Assembly: GCF_001598035.1 (NCBI RefSeq)
Contig: NZ_CP014835.1
Span: 930,001 to 994,000, forward strand
Length of the DNA: 64,000 bases
Origin: Streptococcus halotolerans
Lineage (GTDB): Bacteria > Bacillota > Bacilli > Lactobacillales > Streptococcaceae
Reading direction: 5' to 3'
The notes below the pieces were generated by a model. The model did not search any database. It saw only the letters and a list, made by a program, of their open reading frames with translations, and was not told the DNA's origin. The position numbers and the translations under genes are program-made. Positions 38,334 to 47,286 of this stretch are shown in pieces. The first letter of the stretch is position 1; the number at the start of each line of letters is the position of its first letter.

Positions 38334-39302
38334 TTACCAGTTATGGTCATCCACATTTTCTTTGGTCACAAGGAAAATTGGTGACACTGTTTCTTTGTCG
38401 ATCTTTTTACCTTGATAATGATCAATGGCAGCTTGGATGGCAATTTCGCCCATCTTAGCAGGTTGTTGGGCAATGGTTGCTGACATGTCACCTTTTTTGA
38501 TAGATTCATGTGCATCTGGTTGACCGTCAATACCAACAATCAAAACATTGTCAAGTCCAGCTGCTTTGGCTGCTTGAGCTGCACCCATAGCCATTTCATC
38601 GTTTTGTGCAAAAATGGCTTGAACATCTTTATTTCCTTGAATCATGTTTTGAGCTGTGTTTAGGGCTTTAGCACGATCAAAGTTTGCTGATTGACTTGAT
38701 AAAATATCTAATTGATTTTTAGCTGCTTCATTAAATCCGTTACCACGGTCAACTGTCGCTGATGCTCCAGGTACTCCTGACAATTCAAATGTTTTAGCAT
38801 CTTTCCCCAATTTTTTGATAATATAATCAGCTGCCATCTTACCTGCTTCAACGTTGTCTGATGCTACAGTTGTTAGAACATCACCACCATTGCTACCGCG
38901 GTCAAGTAGGATGACAGGAATATTGGCAGAATTAGCTGCTTTAATAGCTGGCACAATGGCATCTGAATCAACTGGATTGATTAAGATAGCATCAACATTT
39001 TGGCTAACAAAGTTTTGGACATCATCCGCTTGTCTTGCAGCGTCATCTTGGGCGTCTGCTACTTTTACTTTAACGCTTTTATCTTTGGCATATTTATCAA
39101 TCCCCTCTTTCATGGCTACAAAATAAGGATTGTTAGTTGTAGAGATAGAAACACCTAAATTTAAATCTTTAGCTTCTTTTTGGGTAACTTCTTTACCTGA
39201 TTTATCAGATCCGTTGTCCAGTCCTGTTTTACCACAGGCTGCTAAAATGGTAAGAAGACTTAGAACAAGAAGAATGCGACCAAACTGTTTAATGATTTTC
39301 AT
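38334..39302 (-). CDS. rbsB: Ribose-binding lipoprotein RbsB
   Basis: Periplasmic-binding-protein family lipoprotein that delivers D-ribose to RbsAC. The protein has 322 residues, with a signal ending in the lipobox LAAC (LLTILAACGK). The mature part shows the RbsB pattern: GVSISTTNNPYFVAMKEG, ILINPVDSDAIVPA, VILLDRGSNGG and FAQNDEMAMGA. It is the last gene of the operon, 11 bp after rbsC, and is followed by a strong terminator. Confidence 0.95.
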   Translation of the reverse strand: MKIIKQFGRILLVLSLLTILAACGKTGLDNGSDKSGKEVTQKEAKDLNLGVSISTTNNPYFVAMKEGIDKYAKDKSVKVKVADAQDDAARQADDVQNFVSQNVDAILINPVDSDAIVPAIKAANSANIPVILLDRGSNGGDVLTTVASDNVEAGKMAADYIIKKLGKDAKTFELSGVPGASATVDRGNGFNEAAKNQLDILSSQSANFDRAKALNTAQNMIQGNKDVQAIFAQNDEMAMGAAQAAKAAGLDNVLIVGIDGQPDAHESIKKGDMSATIAQQPAKMGEIAIQAAIDHYQGKKIDKETVSPIFLVTKENVDDHNW

Positions 39303-39313
39303 GATAGACTCCT

Positions 39314-40258
39314 TTATTGATTAGCTACTTTAAAACGATCCAGTAGCACAGCGATAATGATAACAATACCTTTAACAACTTGTTGCCAGAAAGCCGAGAC
39401 ACCGATAATATTAAGTCCATTATTTAAGACACCAATAATAAGGGCACCGATCAAGGTTCCGATAATACGACCTTTTCCTCCTGACAAAGACGTCCCTCCA
39501 AGTACAACAGCTGCAATAGCATCCATCTCATAACTACTTCCTGCAGTTGGCTGAGCCGAACTCAAACGAGAAGTGATAATCAATCCTGATAAGGCTGCCA
39601 TCATCCCTGAAATAGTATAAATAATAATTTTTACTTTATTTAACTTAACACCTGAGATATACGCCGCTTTTTCATTTCCTCCTATGGCGTATACAGATTT
39701 CCCAAATGCCGTTTTATGAAGTAACACATATAAGAAAATAAAAACAAGAAACATCAGAATGACTGGGAAAGGAACCCCAACAATGTAACCTTGTCCCAAA
39801 AATTGGAAAAGAAAACTATCTCCAAGTCCTGCTGTAATTGGGTTACCATTAGTGTAGACTAAGGTCGCACCTCTAAAAATTGTCATGGTTGCAAGGGTAA
39901 CAATAAATGGTGCTAATTTCCCAAAGGAAATCAAGAAACCATTTAACATACCAAATAGACCACCCAAAACTAGTGCCAGTACAATAGCTAAAGGAACTGG
40001 CATGCCACTACCAATAAACCCAGCTGATACTGCGCTAGACAAGGCCAAGATTGATCCAACAGACAAATCAATACCACCGGTTAAAATTACAAAAGTCATC
40101 CCAAATGCAATAAAACCATTAGCCGTGACTTGCAAAAGTAAGTTAAGCAAGTTATTAGTTGTTAAGAAATTAGGATTAAGCATTGTGATAACAATCATCA
40201 ATGCTACTAATGCGATCAGAGTTGTTAATTCTGATACATATTTCATTACTTGTTTCAC
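39314..40258 (-). CDS. rbsC: Ribose ABC transporter permease RbsC
   Basis: Membrane permease of the ribose ABC importer. A 314-residue protein with about eight to ten hydrophobic segments. It includes the conserved FVILTGGIDLSVGS segment and the GGTSLSGGKG loop that couples to RbsA. The GTG at 40258 was chosen as start because AGGAGG lies eight bases upstream, although an ATG inside the end of rbsA opens the frame earlier. This start sits one base after the rbsA stop codon, indicating tight coupling. Confidence 0.93.
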   Translation of the reverse strand: MKQVMKYVSELTTLIALVALMIVITMLNPNFLTTNNLLNLLLQVTANGFIAFGMTFVILTGGIDLSVGSILALSSAVSAGFIGSGMPVPLAIVLALVLGGLFGMLNGFLISFGKLAPFIVTLATMTIFRGATLVYTNGNPITAGLGDSFLFQFLGQGYIVGVPFPVILMFLVFIFLYVLLHKTAFGKSVYAIGGNEKAAYISGVKLNKVKIIIYTISGMMAALSGLIITSRLSSAQPTAGSSYEMDAIAAVVLGGTSLSGGKGRIIGTLIGALIIGVLNNGLNIIGVSAFWQQVVKGIVIIIAVLLDRFKVANQ

Positions 40259-40259
40259 A

Positions 40260-41738
40260 CTATTGTCCTCCTGTTGCAAGTTGCATGACTTTTTCTTGAT
40301 CTGCTTCTAATTGACTAAGTTCCCCACTGATACGCCCTTCATGCATAACAATAATCCGGTCACTCACTCCTAAAATTTCAGGGAGATCAGATGATACCAT
40401 AATAATGGGAACTCCTCTTTCAGCTAATTCATTCATTAACTGATAAATTTCTCGCTTAGCACCCACATCAACACCTCGTGTCGGCTCATCTAAAATCAAT
40501 ATTTTAGGAGCGATGCCAATCCATTTAGCAAGAACAACTTTTTGTTGATTACCACCAGATAAATTACCCACAGGTAATTTGGGAGTCCCTGATTTGACAC
40601 GAAGTCGCTCAATTAATTGATTAACAAAATCGGTACTTACTTTTTCATCAAAGAAACCGTGTTTACTAAAATCTCGGGTACTTGGCAAAGTCATATTATC
40701 TTTAATCGAAAAATCTAGAATCAATCCTTCATCTTTACGATTTTCTGTTAAAAAACCAATGCCTTTTTCAATGGCTTGTACCGGATTAGCAATCGTAACT
40801 TCCTGACCATCTATTTTAATCTGACCAGATTTTAAAGGATCAATACCAAAAATAGCCCGCATAACCTCGGTCCGACCAGCTCCCATCAGTCCAGAAAAGC
40901 CAAGAATTTCACCTTTTCTAACTCGGAAAGATACGTCCTTGAAAGTATTTCCTGTTAAATGACTGACCTCGAAGGCGACGTCTCCAATCTCTGCTACCTT
41001 ATCAGGATAATAATCTTCTAATTCTCGACCAACCATTTTTTTCACTAACTCATCTGAAGTCGTCTCACTGGTTAGTGTCGTATCAACTACGAATCCATCA
41101 CGCATAACTGTGATCAGATCTGTTATTCTAAAAATTTCTTCCATTCGGTGAGAGATGTAAACAATTCCAACTCCTTGCCTTTTCAGACTATTGATGATTG
41201 AAAAGAGACTTTCTGTTTCTCTGTCAGTTAGTGCTGCTGTCGGTTCATCCATAATGAGGATTGAAACTTCTGATAACAAACACTTGGCAATTTCAATCAT
41301 TTGTTGCTGTCCAACTGACAACTTGCCAATCTCGACAGTTAAAGGAATAGACACTCCCAAGCGTGCAAATGCTTGATTAGCTTTTTCTTTCATAGCTTTT
41401 TGATCAAGCAAACCAAAGTGGTTTTTAATTTCACGACCTAAAAATAAATTTTCTAAGACAGTCATATCTGACCAGGTATTCATTTCCTGATGAATAAAGC
41501 TGATGCCAAAATTTTCTGCTTCTTGTGGATTCGTAAAGGTCATCTCCTGACCGTCAATCAAGATTTTTCCCTTAGTTGCTGGAAACAAGCCAGTTAATAT
41601 ATTCATTAAGGTTGATTTTCCAGCACCATTTTCTCCCATCAGTGCATGAACCTGTCCAGATTGTAAATCCAAATCAATCTTTTCAAGAACCTTATTATTC
41701 CCGAATGACTTTGAAATGTCTCTCATTTCAATTTTCAT
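40260..41738 (-). CDS. rbsA: Ribose ABC transporter ATP-binding protein RbsA
   Basis: Duplicated ATPase that energises ribose import. The protein has 492 residues in two ABC halves. The N-terminal half has the Walker A GENGAGKST and signature LSVGQQQ. The C-terminal half has a degenerate Walker A (GLMGAGRTE) and signature LSGGNQQK, as is usual for the sugar-importer class. It starts 12 bp after rbsD and its stop lies just before rbsC. Confidence 0.96.
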   Translation of the reverse strand: MKIEMRDISKSFGNNKVLEKIDLDLQSGQVHALMGENGAGKSTLMNILTGLFPATKGKILIDGQEMTFTNPQEAENFGISFIHQEMNTWSDMTVLENLFLGREIKNHFGLLDQKAMKEKANQAFARLGVSIPLTVEIGKLSVGQQQMIEIAKCLLSEVSILIMDEPTAALTDRETESLFSIINSLKRQGVGIVYISHRMEEIFRITDLITVMRDGFVVDTTLTSETTSDELVKKMVGRELEDYYPDKVAEIGDVAFEVSHLTGNTFKDVSFRVRKGEILGFSGLMGAGRTEVMRAIFGIDPLKSGQIKIDGQEVTIANPVQAIEKGIGFLTENRKDEGLILDFSIKDNMTLPSTRDFSKHGFFDEKVSTDFVNQLIERLRVKSGTPKLPVGNLSGGNQQKVVLAKWIGIAPKILILDEPTRGVDVGAKREIYQLMNELAERGVPIIMVSSDLPEILGVSDRIIVMHEGRISGELSQLEADQEKVMQLATGGQ

Positions 41739-41750
41739 GTATTCACCTCG

Positions 41751-42149
41751 CTATAGGGTCACACCAGACTGTAAAATGATGTTTGAGTAAGGAGTATCCT
41801 CACCTGTTCGGATAACTGCTTTAACACCTTTGTTAAGTTCCTTCAACTCTTCATGGCTGATATATTGAATCTCTACACTAGAGTCCAATTTTTCCAGTAT
41901 CGCTGCTAATTGCTTAGGATTTTCAGTTTTAATTTCGTCTGCTAAGATAACTTTTTCCACTAAGATATTGTCCAAATAGTTATCAAGAACGTCTTGAAAC
42001 GTTGGCAAACCATGCCTAAGAGCAAGGTCAATTTTGATAATATTTGGAGGAACTGGCAGCCCCAAATCGCCAATACAGACACGATCCGTATGTCCTAAAT
42101 CAGCTGCTACTTTCGCTAAATTACTATTTAATAGACCATGTTTCTTCAT
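41751..42149 (-). CDS. rbsD: D-ribose pyranase RbsD
   Basis: Interconverts the pyranose and furanose forms of ribose to supply RbsK. The protein has 132 residues and starts MKKHGLLNSNLAKVAADLGH. Nine bases further upstream another ATG would add MAI, but the family N terminus and GAGAGTGG spacing favour the chosen one. The conserved HTDRVCIGDLGLPVP segment and the C-terminal RTGEDTPYSNIILQSGV segment hold the active site. It overlaps the end of rbsK by 26 bases. Confidence 0.94.
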   Translation of the reverse strand: MKKHGLLNSNLAKVAADLGHTDRVCIGDLGLPVPPNIIKIDLALRHGLPTFQDVLDNYLDNILVEKVILADEIKTENPKQLAAILEKLDSSVEIQYISHEELKELNKGVKAVIRTGEDTPYSNIILQSGVTL

Positions 42150-43035
42150 AATAGCCACTCTCTTTCATTTCTTTCAAATGAGGCATGCCGCCTTGTGCTC
42201 CGAATCCTTGAACAGATAAATGAGAAGCCAGCGTTCCAAAAGACACGGCTTCTTTAAATGACATCCCCTTTGAAATCGCAAGTCCAAACGCACCATTAAA
42301 GGTGTCTCCTGCTCCAGTTGTATCAACAACCTTTGCTTTAATGGCAGGTACTTTTTGAATATCTTTTCCATCGAAAAAGATGGACCCTTCTGTACCTAGC
42401 GTTACTAAAAGTTTGTTTGGATAAGCTTGGATGATTTCCTCTAAATCGCTATTAGGAAATAGTTCTTTTACTTCATGTTCGTTAGGGGTAAAAACATCTA
42501 CAAACTCAAGCATTTCGATATCGGTATCCCGTGATGGCGCCGGATTATAGAGGACCTTAACCCCTTTTTGATGACAAAATTGGGCAATGGCTAGATTGCT
42601 GGAATGGCTAATTTCATTTTGTAGAATGACCAGGTCTGCACTCGCGATAACGTCCCATTCTCTATCGAAACGACTTGTATCTACTTTTCCGTTAGCTCCC
42701 GGACAATAGATAATCCTATTGTCATTGTCAAAAAGCGTTATTTGAGCAACTCCTGTCGAACATGGTACCGTTCCCACATTGTCCGAAATCACTCGATTTT
42801 GAGTTAAATTGTCTAAAAGACTAGATCCAAACGAGTCTTGACCAACAGCTCCCAGCATCTCGACATGATCATTTTCGGAACTCAATCGTCCAACAGCTAC
42901 CGCTTGATTGGCACCTTTTCCACCAGGTACCATGGAAAACTGCTTTCCAAAGACCGTCTCGCCAGCCTCGGCTACACGGTCTGTTTCCATGACTAAATCC
43001 ATAGAAATACTACCTATAATCACTATTTTACTCAT
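42124..43035 (-). CDS. rbsK: Ribokinase RbsK
   Basis: Phosphorylates ribose to ribose 5-phosphate. A 303-residue PfkB-family kinase. The N-terminal substrate region GGKGANQAVAVGRL and the C-terminal catalytic motif TTGAGDTFNGAF (with the base Asp) are present. It overlaps rbsR by eight bases and rbsD by 26, so the three are translated from one message. Confidence 0.95.
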   Translation of the reverse strand: MSKIVIIGSISMDLVMETDRVAEAGETVFGKQFSMVPGGKGANQAVAVGRLSSENDHVEMLGAVGQDSFGSSLLDNLTQNRVISDNVGTVPCSTGVAQITLFDNDNRIIYCPGANGKVDTSRFDREWDVIASADLVILQNEISHSSNLAIAQFCHQKGVKVLYNPAPSRDTDIEMLEFVDVFTPNEHEVKELFPNSDLEEIIQAYPNKLLVTLGTEGSIFFDGKDIQKVPAIKAKVVDTTGAGDTFNGAFGLAISKGMSFKEAVSFGTLASHLSVQGFGAQGGMPHLKEMKESGYYEETWSIK

Positions 43036-44011
43036 GTGGCCTCCTTAATGTTTCTCTTTCAATATATCTAACTGGTAATTGCACTCTTTTCTCTTCAATA
43101 GGTAACTGATTGGCAATCTTATAGATTAACTCTGCAGCTTCTTGTCCAAGTCTATACGACGATTGATGAATAGTCGAGAGCGATGGGTAGATGAACCGAC
43201 TAACCAAAACATCGTCATAACCAATAATCTGAATGTCTTCAGGTATTTTTTTTCCACGAGCTAATACCTCATGAATATAAGCTATAGCATGCACATCAGA
43301 TGGAGCAATAATACTATCACAATCAGGATGTTCATCTAGCATCATCAAAGCTTCTTTTTGAATCGTATCAAAGTCAAAAGAGTGACTATCAGAGATTGAT
43401 ACGGCTATATGATTATTTTGTAAATACCTAAGACTCGCTTCGAACCTCTGATTAATACTTTGCGCATTATCTGATGGGCCTCGAACAAGTAACACTTTGT
43501 CCGTACCCGATTGGACAATTTGTTCCGCAGCCAATCGTCCACCAGCTTGATTATCTGAAAAAACACCGTACTCTGTTTCCTGATCAACGCGGTCAACGAC
43601 AACTATCGGAATATCTAGATTTGGATGCGTTTTGGTAAAATCATGGGTCGTGATAATCCCAGCTGCCTTAGTTTGTAGAAGAACATTTAAATAGTCCTCT
43701 GCTAGAGCATCTTCCTCACTAATATTCCCCAGCATGACCCTGTAGCCTTTTTCTTTTAAAAATTCTTCTGCTCCTCTAGCCAAGCGAGGAAAAAATGGGT
43801 TGGAAATATCCGGGAGTAAAAGTCCTACTAATTGATTGCGCTGAGACTTTAGAGACTGCGCCAAAACATTTGGAACATAATTCAATTTTTTGATAGCTTG
43901 TTTTATCTTCTCTTGAGCCTCTTGCCCAACATACCCTTTTTGAGAAATATAGCGGGAAACTGTTGATTTTGAAACCCCCGCTTCCTCTGCAACCTCTTTT
44001 ATCGTTACCAA
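43028..44011 (-). CDS. rbsR: LacI-family ribose repressor RbsR
   Basis: Transcriptional repressor, presumably of its own operon. The protein has 327 residues. The N-terminal helix-turn-helix (TIKEVAEEAGVSKSTVSRYI) and hinge (YVPNVLAQSLKSQ) precede a periplasmic-binding-protein-like sensor domain. Translation appears to begin at a TTG, with AAAGGA upstream; no in-frame ATG fits. It is the first gene of rbsRKDACB. Two LacI-type half-palindromes with AACGGTT-like cores lie in the 60 bp upstream. The effector is inferred to be ribose from context. Confidence 0.9.
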   Translation of the reverse strand: MVTIKEVAEEAGVSKSTVSRYISQKGYVGQEAQEKIKQAIKKLNYVPNVLAQSLKSQRNQLVGLLLPDISNPFFPRLARGAEEFLKEKGYRVMLGNISEEDALAEDYLNVLLQTKAAGIITTHDFTKTHPNLDIPIVVVDRVDQETEYGVFSDNQAGGRLAAEQIVQSGTDKVLLVRGPSDNAQSINQRFEASLRYLQNNHIAVSISDSHSFDFDTIQKEALMMLDEHPDCDSIIAPSDVHAIAYIHEVLARGKKIPEDIQIIGYDDVLVSRFIYPSLSTIHQSSYRLGQEAAELIYKIANQLPIEEKRVQLPVRYIERETLRRPHE

Positions 44012-44031
44012 AAAATCATCCTTTCCTTATG

Positions 44032-44068
44032 TGGAACCGTTCTCACATATTAAGTGTAACCGCTTTCT
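44032..44068 (-). promoter_or_regulatory. Two LacI-type operator or cre-like sites upstream of rbsR
   Basis: TGGAACCGTTCTCA (44032-44045) and TGTAACCGCTTTCT (44055-44068) both carry the central CG and flanks expected for LacI/GalR operators. The second also resembles a catabolite-response element on the minus strand. Centre spacing is 23 bp. I infer autoregulation by RbsR and possibly CcpA control. Confidence 0.6.
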
Positions 44069-44099
44069 AAAATTTTGTCAATCATTTTTTCAAATAAAA

Positions 44100-44130
44100 A
44101 AAGTAATTTCGGTTTAACCGAAATTACTTT
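44100..44130 (-). terminator. Terminator after the PDZ-protease gene
   Basis: AAGTAATTTCGGTT (44101-44114) and AACCGAAATTACTT (44116-44129) form a near-continuous stem closing on a TTA loop. On the minus strand TTTTTTTATTTG follows. It starts 9 bp after the stop at 44139 and insulates rbsR. Confidence 0.9.
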
Positions 44131-44138
44131 ATCATTGA

Positions 44139-45218
44139 CTAAGATGTCTTTTCAAGATAGTCAATAGCGTCTTGTACATTTTTGACTGGGACAATTTTCA
44201 TCTTTGTTTTGATGCGTTTAGCGGCTGTTTTAGCTTCCTGATAGTTGTTTTTAGCATTAGGGTGCTCTTTCAAGTAAGCTCTAGGGATAGGGTTGTTGGG
44301 CACAAAGAAAATGTCTGCCTTATCCTTAGCTGCTGAGACAACTTTCTTATCAGTTCCACCAATATCACCGACAGAACCGTCTTTTTCAATAGTACCAGTA
44401 CCTGCGATCATACGACCCTTTCTCAAATCCTCTTTATTGATTTGATCTAAGATATCCAAGGTAAACATAAGACCGGCGCTTGGTCCACCAACGTTTCCTG
44501 TTGAAAAACGAACTGGTGTTTTGGTCTCAACTTCAGTATGGTCTACAAGTCCAATGCCAATACCATTTTTACCATTTCCTAGCTTAATGATTTTTCCTGA
44601 AGCTTCTTTTTTCTTATTATTTGATAGGTACTGCACCGTCACCTTGTCACCAATCTTTTGCTTGGCCACATAGTTGATGAGCTCCTTAGAACTTTCAAAA
44701 GTTTTGCCATTGACGCCTGTTACAGTATCTGCAAGATCTAAAATCCCTTTGAAGGTTGAATCTTTGGCCACGTCAAGCACATAGACACCAAGGTATTTTA
44801 AATTCACCGATTTCCCAGCCAATTTAAAGGCTTGATAAATGGCTTCATTCTGAGACGTTTGCATATAAAATCGATTGAGACGGATGTACTCATCTTCAGT
44901 ATAGTTCCCCAAGCTCTCCTTGGCAGTTGACACATCTGTAAAAGGGGTCGCCCAAGCATAAAGAAGAGCTGCTGGTGTTGCTTGCATTTGGGAAATAGCT
45001 ACAAAATTATAAGATCCTTTTGCCTTGTCTTCTTTTTTATCAACTTCTAGAACATCACGAATGTCATAGGCTCCGCCAGGCATTTCGATATAATAAGGCA
45101 ATGGTAGTAAAAAAGCAATTGCTAACAAAATAGCTGTTCCAATTCCCAATAGCCACCATTTCAAAGGAGATTTCTTTTGAGGAGTCTCCTCGATGATTCT
45201 AAATTCGTGTTTGTTCAT
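44139..45218 (-). CDS. sepM: PDZ / Lon-type (S16) membrane-anchored protease, SepM family
   Basis: Extracellular-face protease of the YlbL/SepM type; in S. mutans SepM trims the CSP quorum peptide. The protein has 359 residues. One membrane segment lies at about 22-41, a PDZ domain at about 135-210 (KYLGVYVLDVAKDSTFKGIL), and an S16 Lon-type protease domain to the end. The catalytic Ser is S247 in GGPSAGL and the Lys lies in GTDKKVVSA (291 or 292). It overlaps the end of coaD by 20 bases. The substrate in this species is unknown. Confidence 0.88.
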   Translation of the reverse strand: MNKHEFRIIEETPQKKSPLKWWLLGIGTAILLAIAFLLPLPYYIEMPGGAYDIRDVLEVDKKEDKAKGSYNFVAISQMQATPAALLYAWATPFTDVSTAKESLGNYTEDEYIRLNRFYMQTSQNEAIYQAFKLAGKSVNLKYLGVYVLDVAKDSTFKGILDLADTVTGVNGKTFESSKELINYVAKQKIGDKVTVQYLSNNKKKEASGKIIKLGNGKNGIGIGLVDHTEVETKTPVRFSTGNVGGPSAGLMFTLDILDQINKEDLRKGRMIAGTGTIEKDGSVGDIGGTDKKVVSAAKDKADIFFVPNNPIPRAYLKEHPNAKNNYQEAKTAAKRIKTKMKIVPVKNVQDAIDYLEKTS

Positions 45219-45699
45219 GTTTTTTCTCTACCTCTCTAACGACAGATTCAGGAACAAAATCCGAGATATCTGCTTTGAAATAAATCAATTCTCTAATGCG
45301 ACTAGAACTCACTTCCTGCCATTGATTAGCTGACATGAGATAAACGGTATCAATCTTATCGTTCAAATGCTTATTGAAAAACTCTAAATTAGCTTCATAA
45401 GTCAGATCATTACCGTTACGTAGTCCTCGTACGAGATGCGTCACTTCAAGCCTTGCTGCAATGTCAACAGCTAGACTATTATTAGCCGTAAGAACCTTAA
45501 CATTATCAAGATTCGCTACTGCTTCTTCAAGCATATGGCATCGTTGATCAATACTAAACTGGCCTTCTTTTTCCTTATTGTAAAAAATGCCAACGTACAG
45601 TTGATCAAATAGTTGACTAGCACGCGCAATCAAATCCACATGTCCCAAGGTTACCGGATCAAAAGACCCTGTAAATAAGCCAATTTTCTTATCTGACAT
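45199..45699 (-). CDS. coaD: Phosphopantetheine adenylyltransferase
   Basis: Fourth step of coenzyme A synthesis: 4'-phosphopantetheine plus ATP gives dephospho-CoA. A 166-residue nucleotidyltransferase with GSFDPVTLGHVDLI (TxGH) near the start and SSSRIRE, the second nucleotide-binding signature, at about residues 128-134. It overlaps rsmD by 11 bases and the protease gene by 20, an arrangement common in streptococci. Confidence 0.96.
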   Translation of the reverse strand: MSDKKIGLFTGSFDPVTLGHVDLIARASQLFDQLYVGIFYNKEKEGQFSIDQRCHMLEEAVANLDNVKVLTANNSLAVDIAARLEVTHLVRGLRNGNDLTYEANLEFFNKHLNDKIDTVYLMSANQWQEVSSSRIRELIYFKADISDFVPESVVREVEKKHEQTRI

Positions 45700-46228
45700 A
45701 AACCGTTACCTTACTAATTCCGTAAATTTTTTGTTTCCAAATGCCAAAAGCTGATATTTCCTCAGGCAAGTCTACCGCCTTATCGGTCTCACAAACAAGC
45801 ATAACCTCCTCAGCCAGTAACCCTCTGTCTTCCAAGTCTGTTACGACTGATGCAATTTGTTCCTTAGCATAAGGAGGGTCTAAAAGAACAAGATTGAAGG
45901 TACCTGAAAGCTGACGAATAGCCTTTTTATCATCCATCTTCAAGAGCTGGAATTGATGTTCAGATTTAGTCATCTTAATGTTTTCTTGAACAATGGCCTG
46001 GGCTGAGCGATCTTTTTCAACCAAAACAGCATGGTCCATGCCACGCGAAATAGCTTCGATAGCCAGACTACCACTACCAGCGTACAAATCTAGAACCCGA
46101 CCACCATCAAAAAAAGGGCCAATCATATTAAACATAGCCCCTTTAACCTTATCAGTTGTTGGGCGTGTCGTCTTACCGGCCAACGTCTTCAAAGGACGTC
46201 CACCAAATTCACCTGCTACTACTCTCAT
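45689..46228 (-). CDS. rsmD: 16S rRNA (guanine-N2)-methyltransferase RsmD
   Basis: Methylates G966 of 16S rRNA. The protein has 179 residues and starts MRVVAGEFGGRPLKTLAGKT. A longer frame to 46342 exists, but it runs through the promoter and lacks family similarity. The SAM-binding motif appears as DLYAGSGSLAIEA, and the catalytic motif as LLDPPYAKE. No Shine-Dalgarno sequence is obvious before the ATG, and the -10 element ends 10 bp upstream, suggesting a very short leader. Confidence 0.94.
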   Translation of the reverse strand: MRVVAGEFGGRPLKTLAGKTTRPTTDKVKGAMFNMIGPFFDGGRVLDLYAGSGSLAIEAISRGMDHAVLVEKDRSAQAIVQENIKMTKSEHQFQLLKMDDKKAIRQLSGTFNLVLLDPPYAKEQIASVVTDLEDRGLLAEEVMLVCETDKAVDLPEEISAFGIWKQKIYGISKVTVYVR

Positions 46229-46238
46229 AATGTTTTCT

Positions 46239-46247
46239 ATTATAGCA
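46239..46247 (-). promoter_or_regulatory. Extended -10 promoter of rsmD-coaD-sepM
   Basis: TGCTATAAT on the minus strand, ten bases before the rsmD ATG. Predicted transcript start lies about four bases before the start codon. It is back to back with the dagK promoter. Confidence 0.6.
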
Positions 46248-46276
46248 GATTTCTTTGGGATAATTCTCTCAAAAAA

Positions 46277-46285
46277 TGCTATAAT
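46277..46285 (+). promoter_or_regulatory. Extended -10 promoter of dagK
   Basis: TGCTATAAT on the plus strand, with a weak TTGGGA at 46255-46260 (19-bp spacing). It is followed by AAGGAAAACT before the ATG at 46317. Confidence 0.65.
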
Positions 46286-46316
46286 AAATCTTAAATTTTT
46301 GATAACAAGGAAAACT

Positions 46317-47225
46317 ATGACAAGATTTGCACTCATCATCAATCAAAAATCTGGTAAAGGTGACAAAGACCAGTTGATTGAAACCATAAAAAACTTCTTA
46401 ATCGACAAAGAGATCCCTGAAAAAAATATCGCCTATTTTTACCCGAAATCTGCCGATCAAACGAGAGAAATGGCTAAAGAGGCCTGTCTGGATAAAACCG
46501 ATGTCATCATTCCACTAGGAGGAGATGGTACCATCAAACTAGTTTGTGCGGGTATTTATGAAGGTGGCAGTTACTCTCGCTTAGGACTAATCCCGACTGG
46601 CACTGTCAATAATTTGGCCAAATCTCTTGACATCCCCTTAAATCCTAAAAAAGCCTTAGAAAATCTCTTTTCTGGACGAGAACTAGCTATTGATATCGCA
46701 AGGGTTAATAATCAATACATGATTTCTAGTTTAACGTTAGGCCTAATGGCTGACATGGCTCTTGGTGTCACACCTGAAAAGAAGCGTCGTTACGGTGCCC
46801 TAGCCTTTATTAAGGCCGGTTGGAAAATTTTTCTACGACGACGCTCCTACCGCGTACAAGCCATATCGGATCAAAAAACACAATATATCAAAACAAAATT
46901 ACTTTTAATCACTATGAGTAATACGGTTGCAGGACTCCCTGGTTTTAATCAAAAAGACACCGTAGACGATGGACTCTTTACCGTTTATACCTTAAGAAGA
47001 ACCCACTTCATCCGATTCTTTTTTTACTTCTTTTTCCGCATTGGTAAATTTAGTCGATTCAGGCATTGGGATGCTTTCCAGGCTTCTGAATTGCGTTTAA
47101 TCAATGTGCGAAAAAAAGATAAAAATAATCCCAATGTTCGTATCGATGGGGATGTCGCTGGAAAACTACCTGTCCTTATTCAGATGCTTCCAAAAGCCAT
47201 TACTGTTATCGTTCCACAAAAATAA
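46317..47225 (+). CDS. dagK: Diacylglycerol/lipid kinase, YegS/DgkB family
   Basis: Phosphorylates diacylglycerol or a related lipid, returning it to phosphatidate. The protein has 302 residues and starts MTRFALIINQKSGKGDKDQL, with AAGGAA upstream. The frame continues further upstream, but that part covers rsmD and its promoter. The kinase signature LGGDGTIKLV and the GTVNNLAKSL segment are present; the basic segment RRSYRV lies mid-protein. It is the only plus-strand gene between rsmD and cutC and forms a monocistronic unit with its own promoter and terminator. Confidence 0.88.
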   Translation: MTRFALIINQKSGKGDKDQLIETIKNFLIDKEIPEKNIAYFYPKSADQTREMAKEACLDKTDVIIPLGGDGTIKLVCAGIYEGGSYSRLGLIPTGTVNNLAKSLDIPLNPKKALENLFSGRELAIDIARVNNQYMISSLTLGLMADMALGVTPEKKRRYGALAFIKAGWKIFLRRRSYRVQAISDQKTQYIKTKLLLITMSNTVAGLPGFNQKDTVDDGLFTVYTLRRTHFIRFFFYFFFRIGKFSRFRHWDAFQASELRLINVRKKDKNNPNVRIDGDVAGKLPVLIQMLPKAITVIVPQK

Positions 47226-47237
47226 TTTCTGTATCTT

Positions 47238-47286
47238 AAAAGCACTCTAGTTGTTAGACCAGTAATCTAACCATTAGAGTGCTTTT
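47238..47286 (+). terminator. Terminator after dagK
   Basis: AAAAGCACTCTA (47238-47249) pairs with TAGAGTGCTTTT (47275-47286). A second nested stem GTTAGA/TCTAAC lies inside the loop. It begins 13 bp past the stop. Confidence 0.88.
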
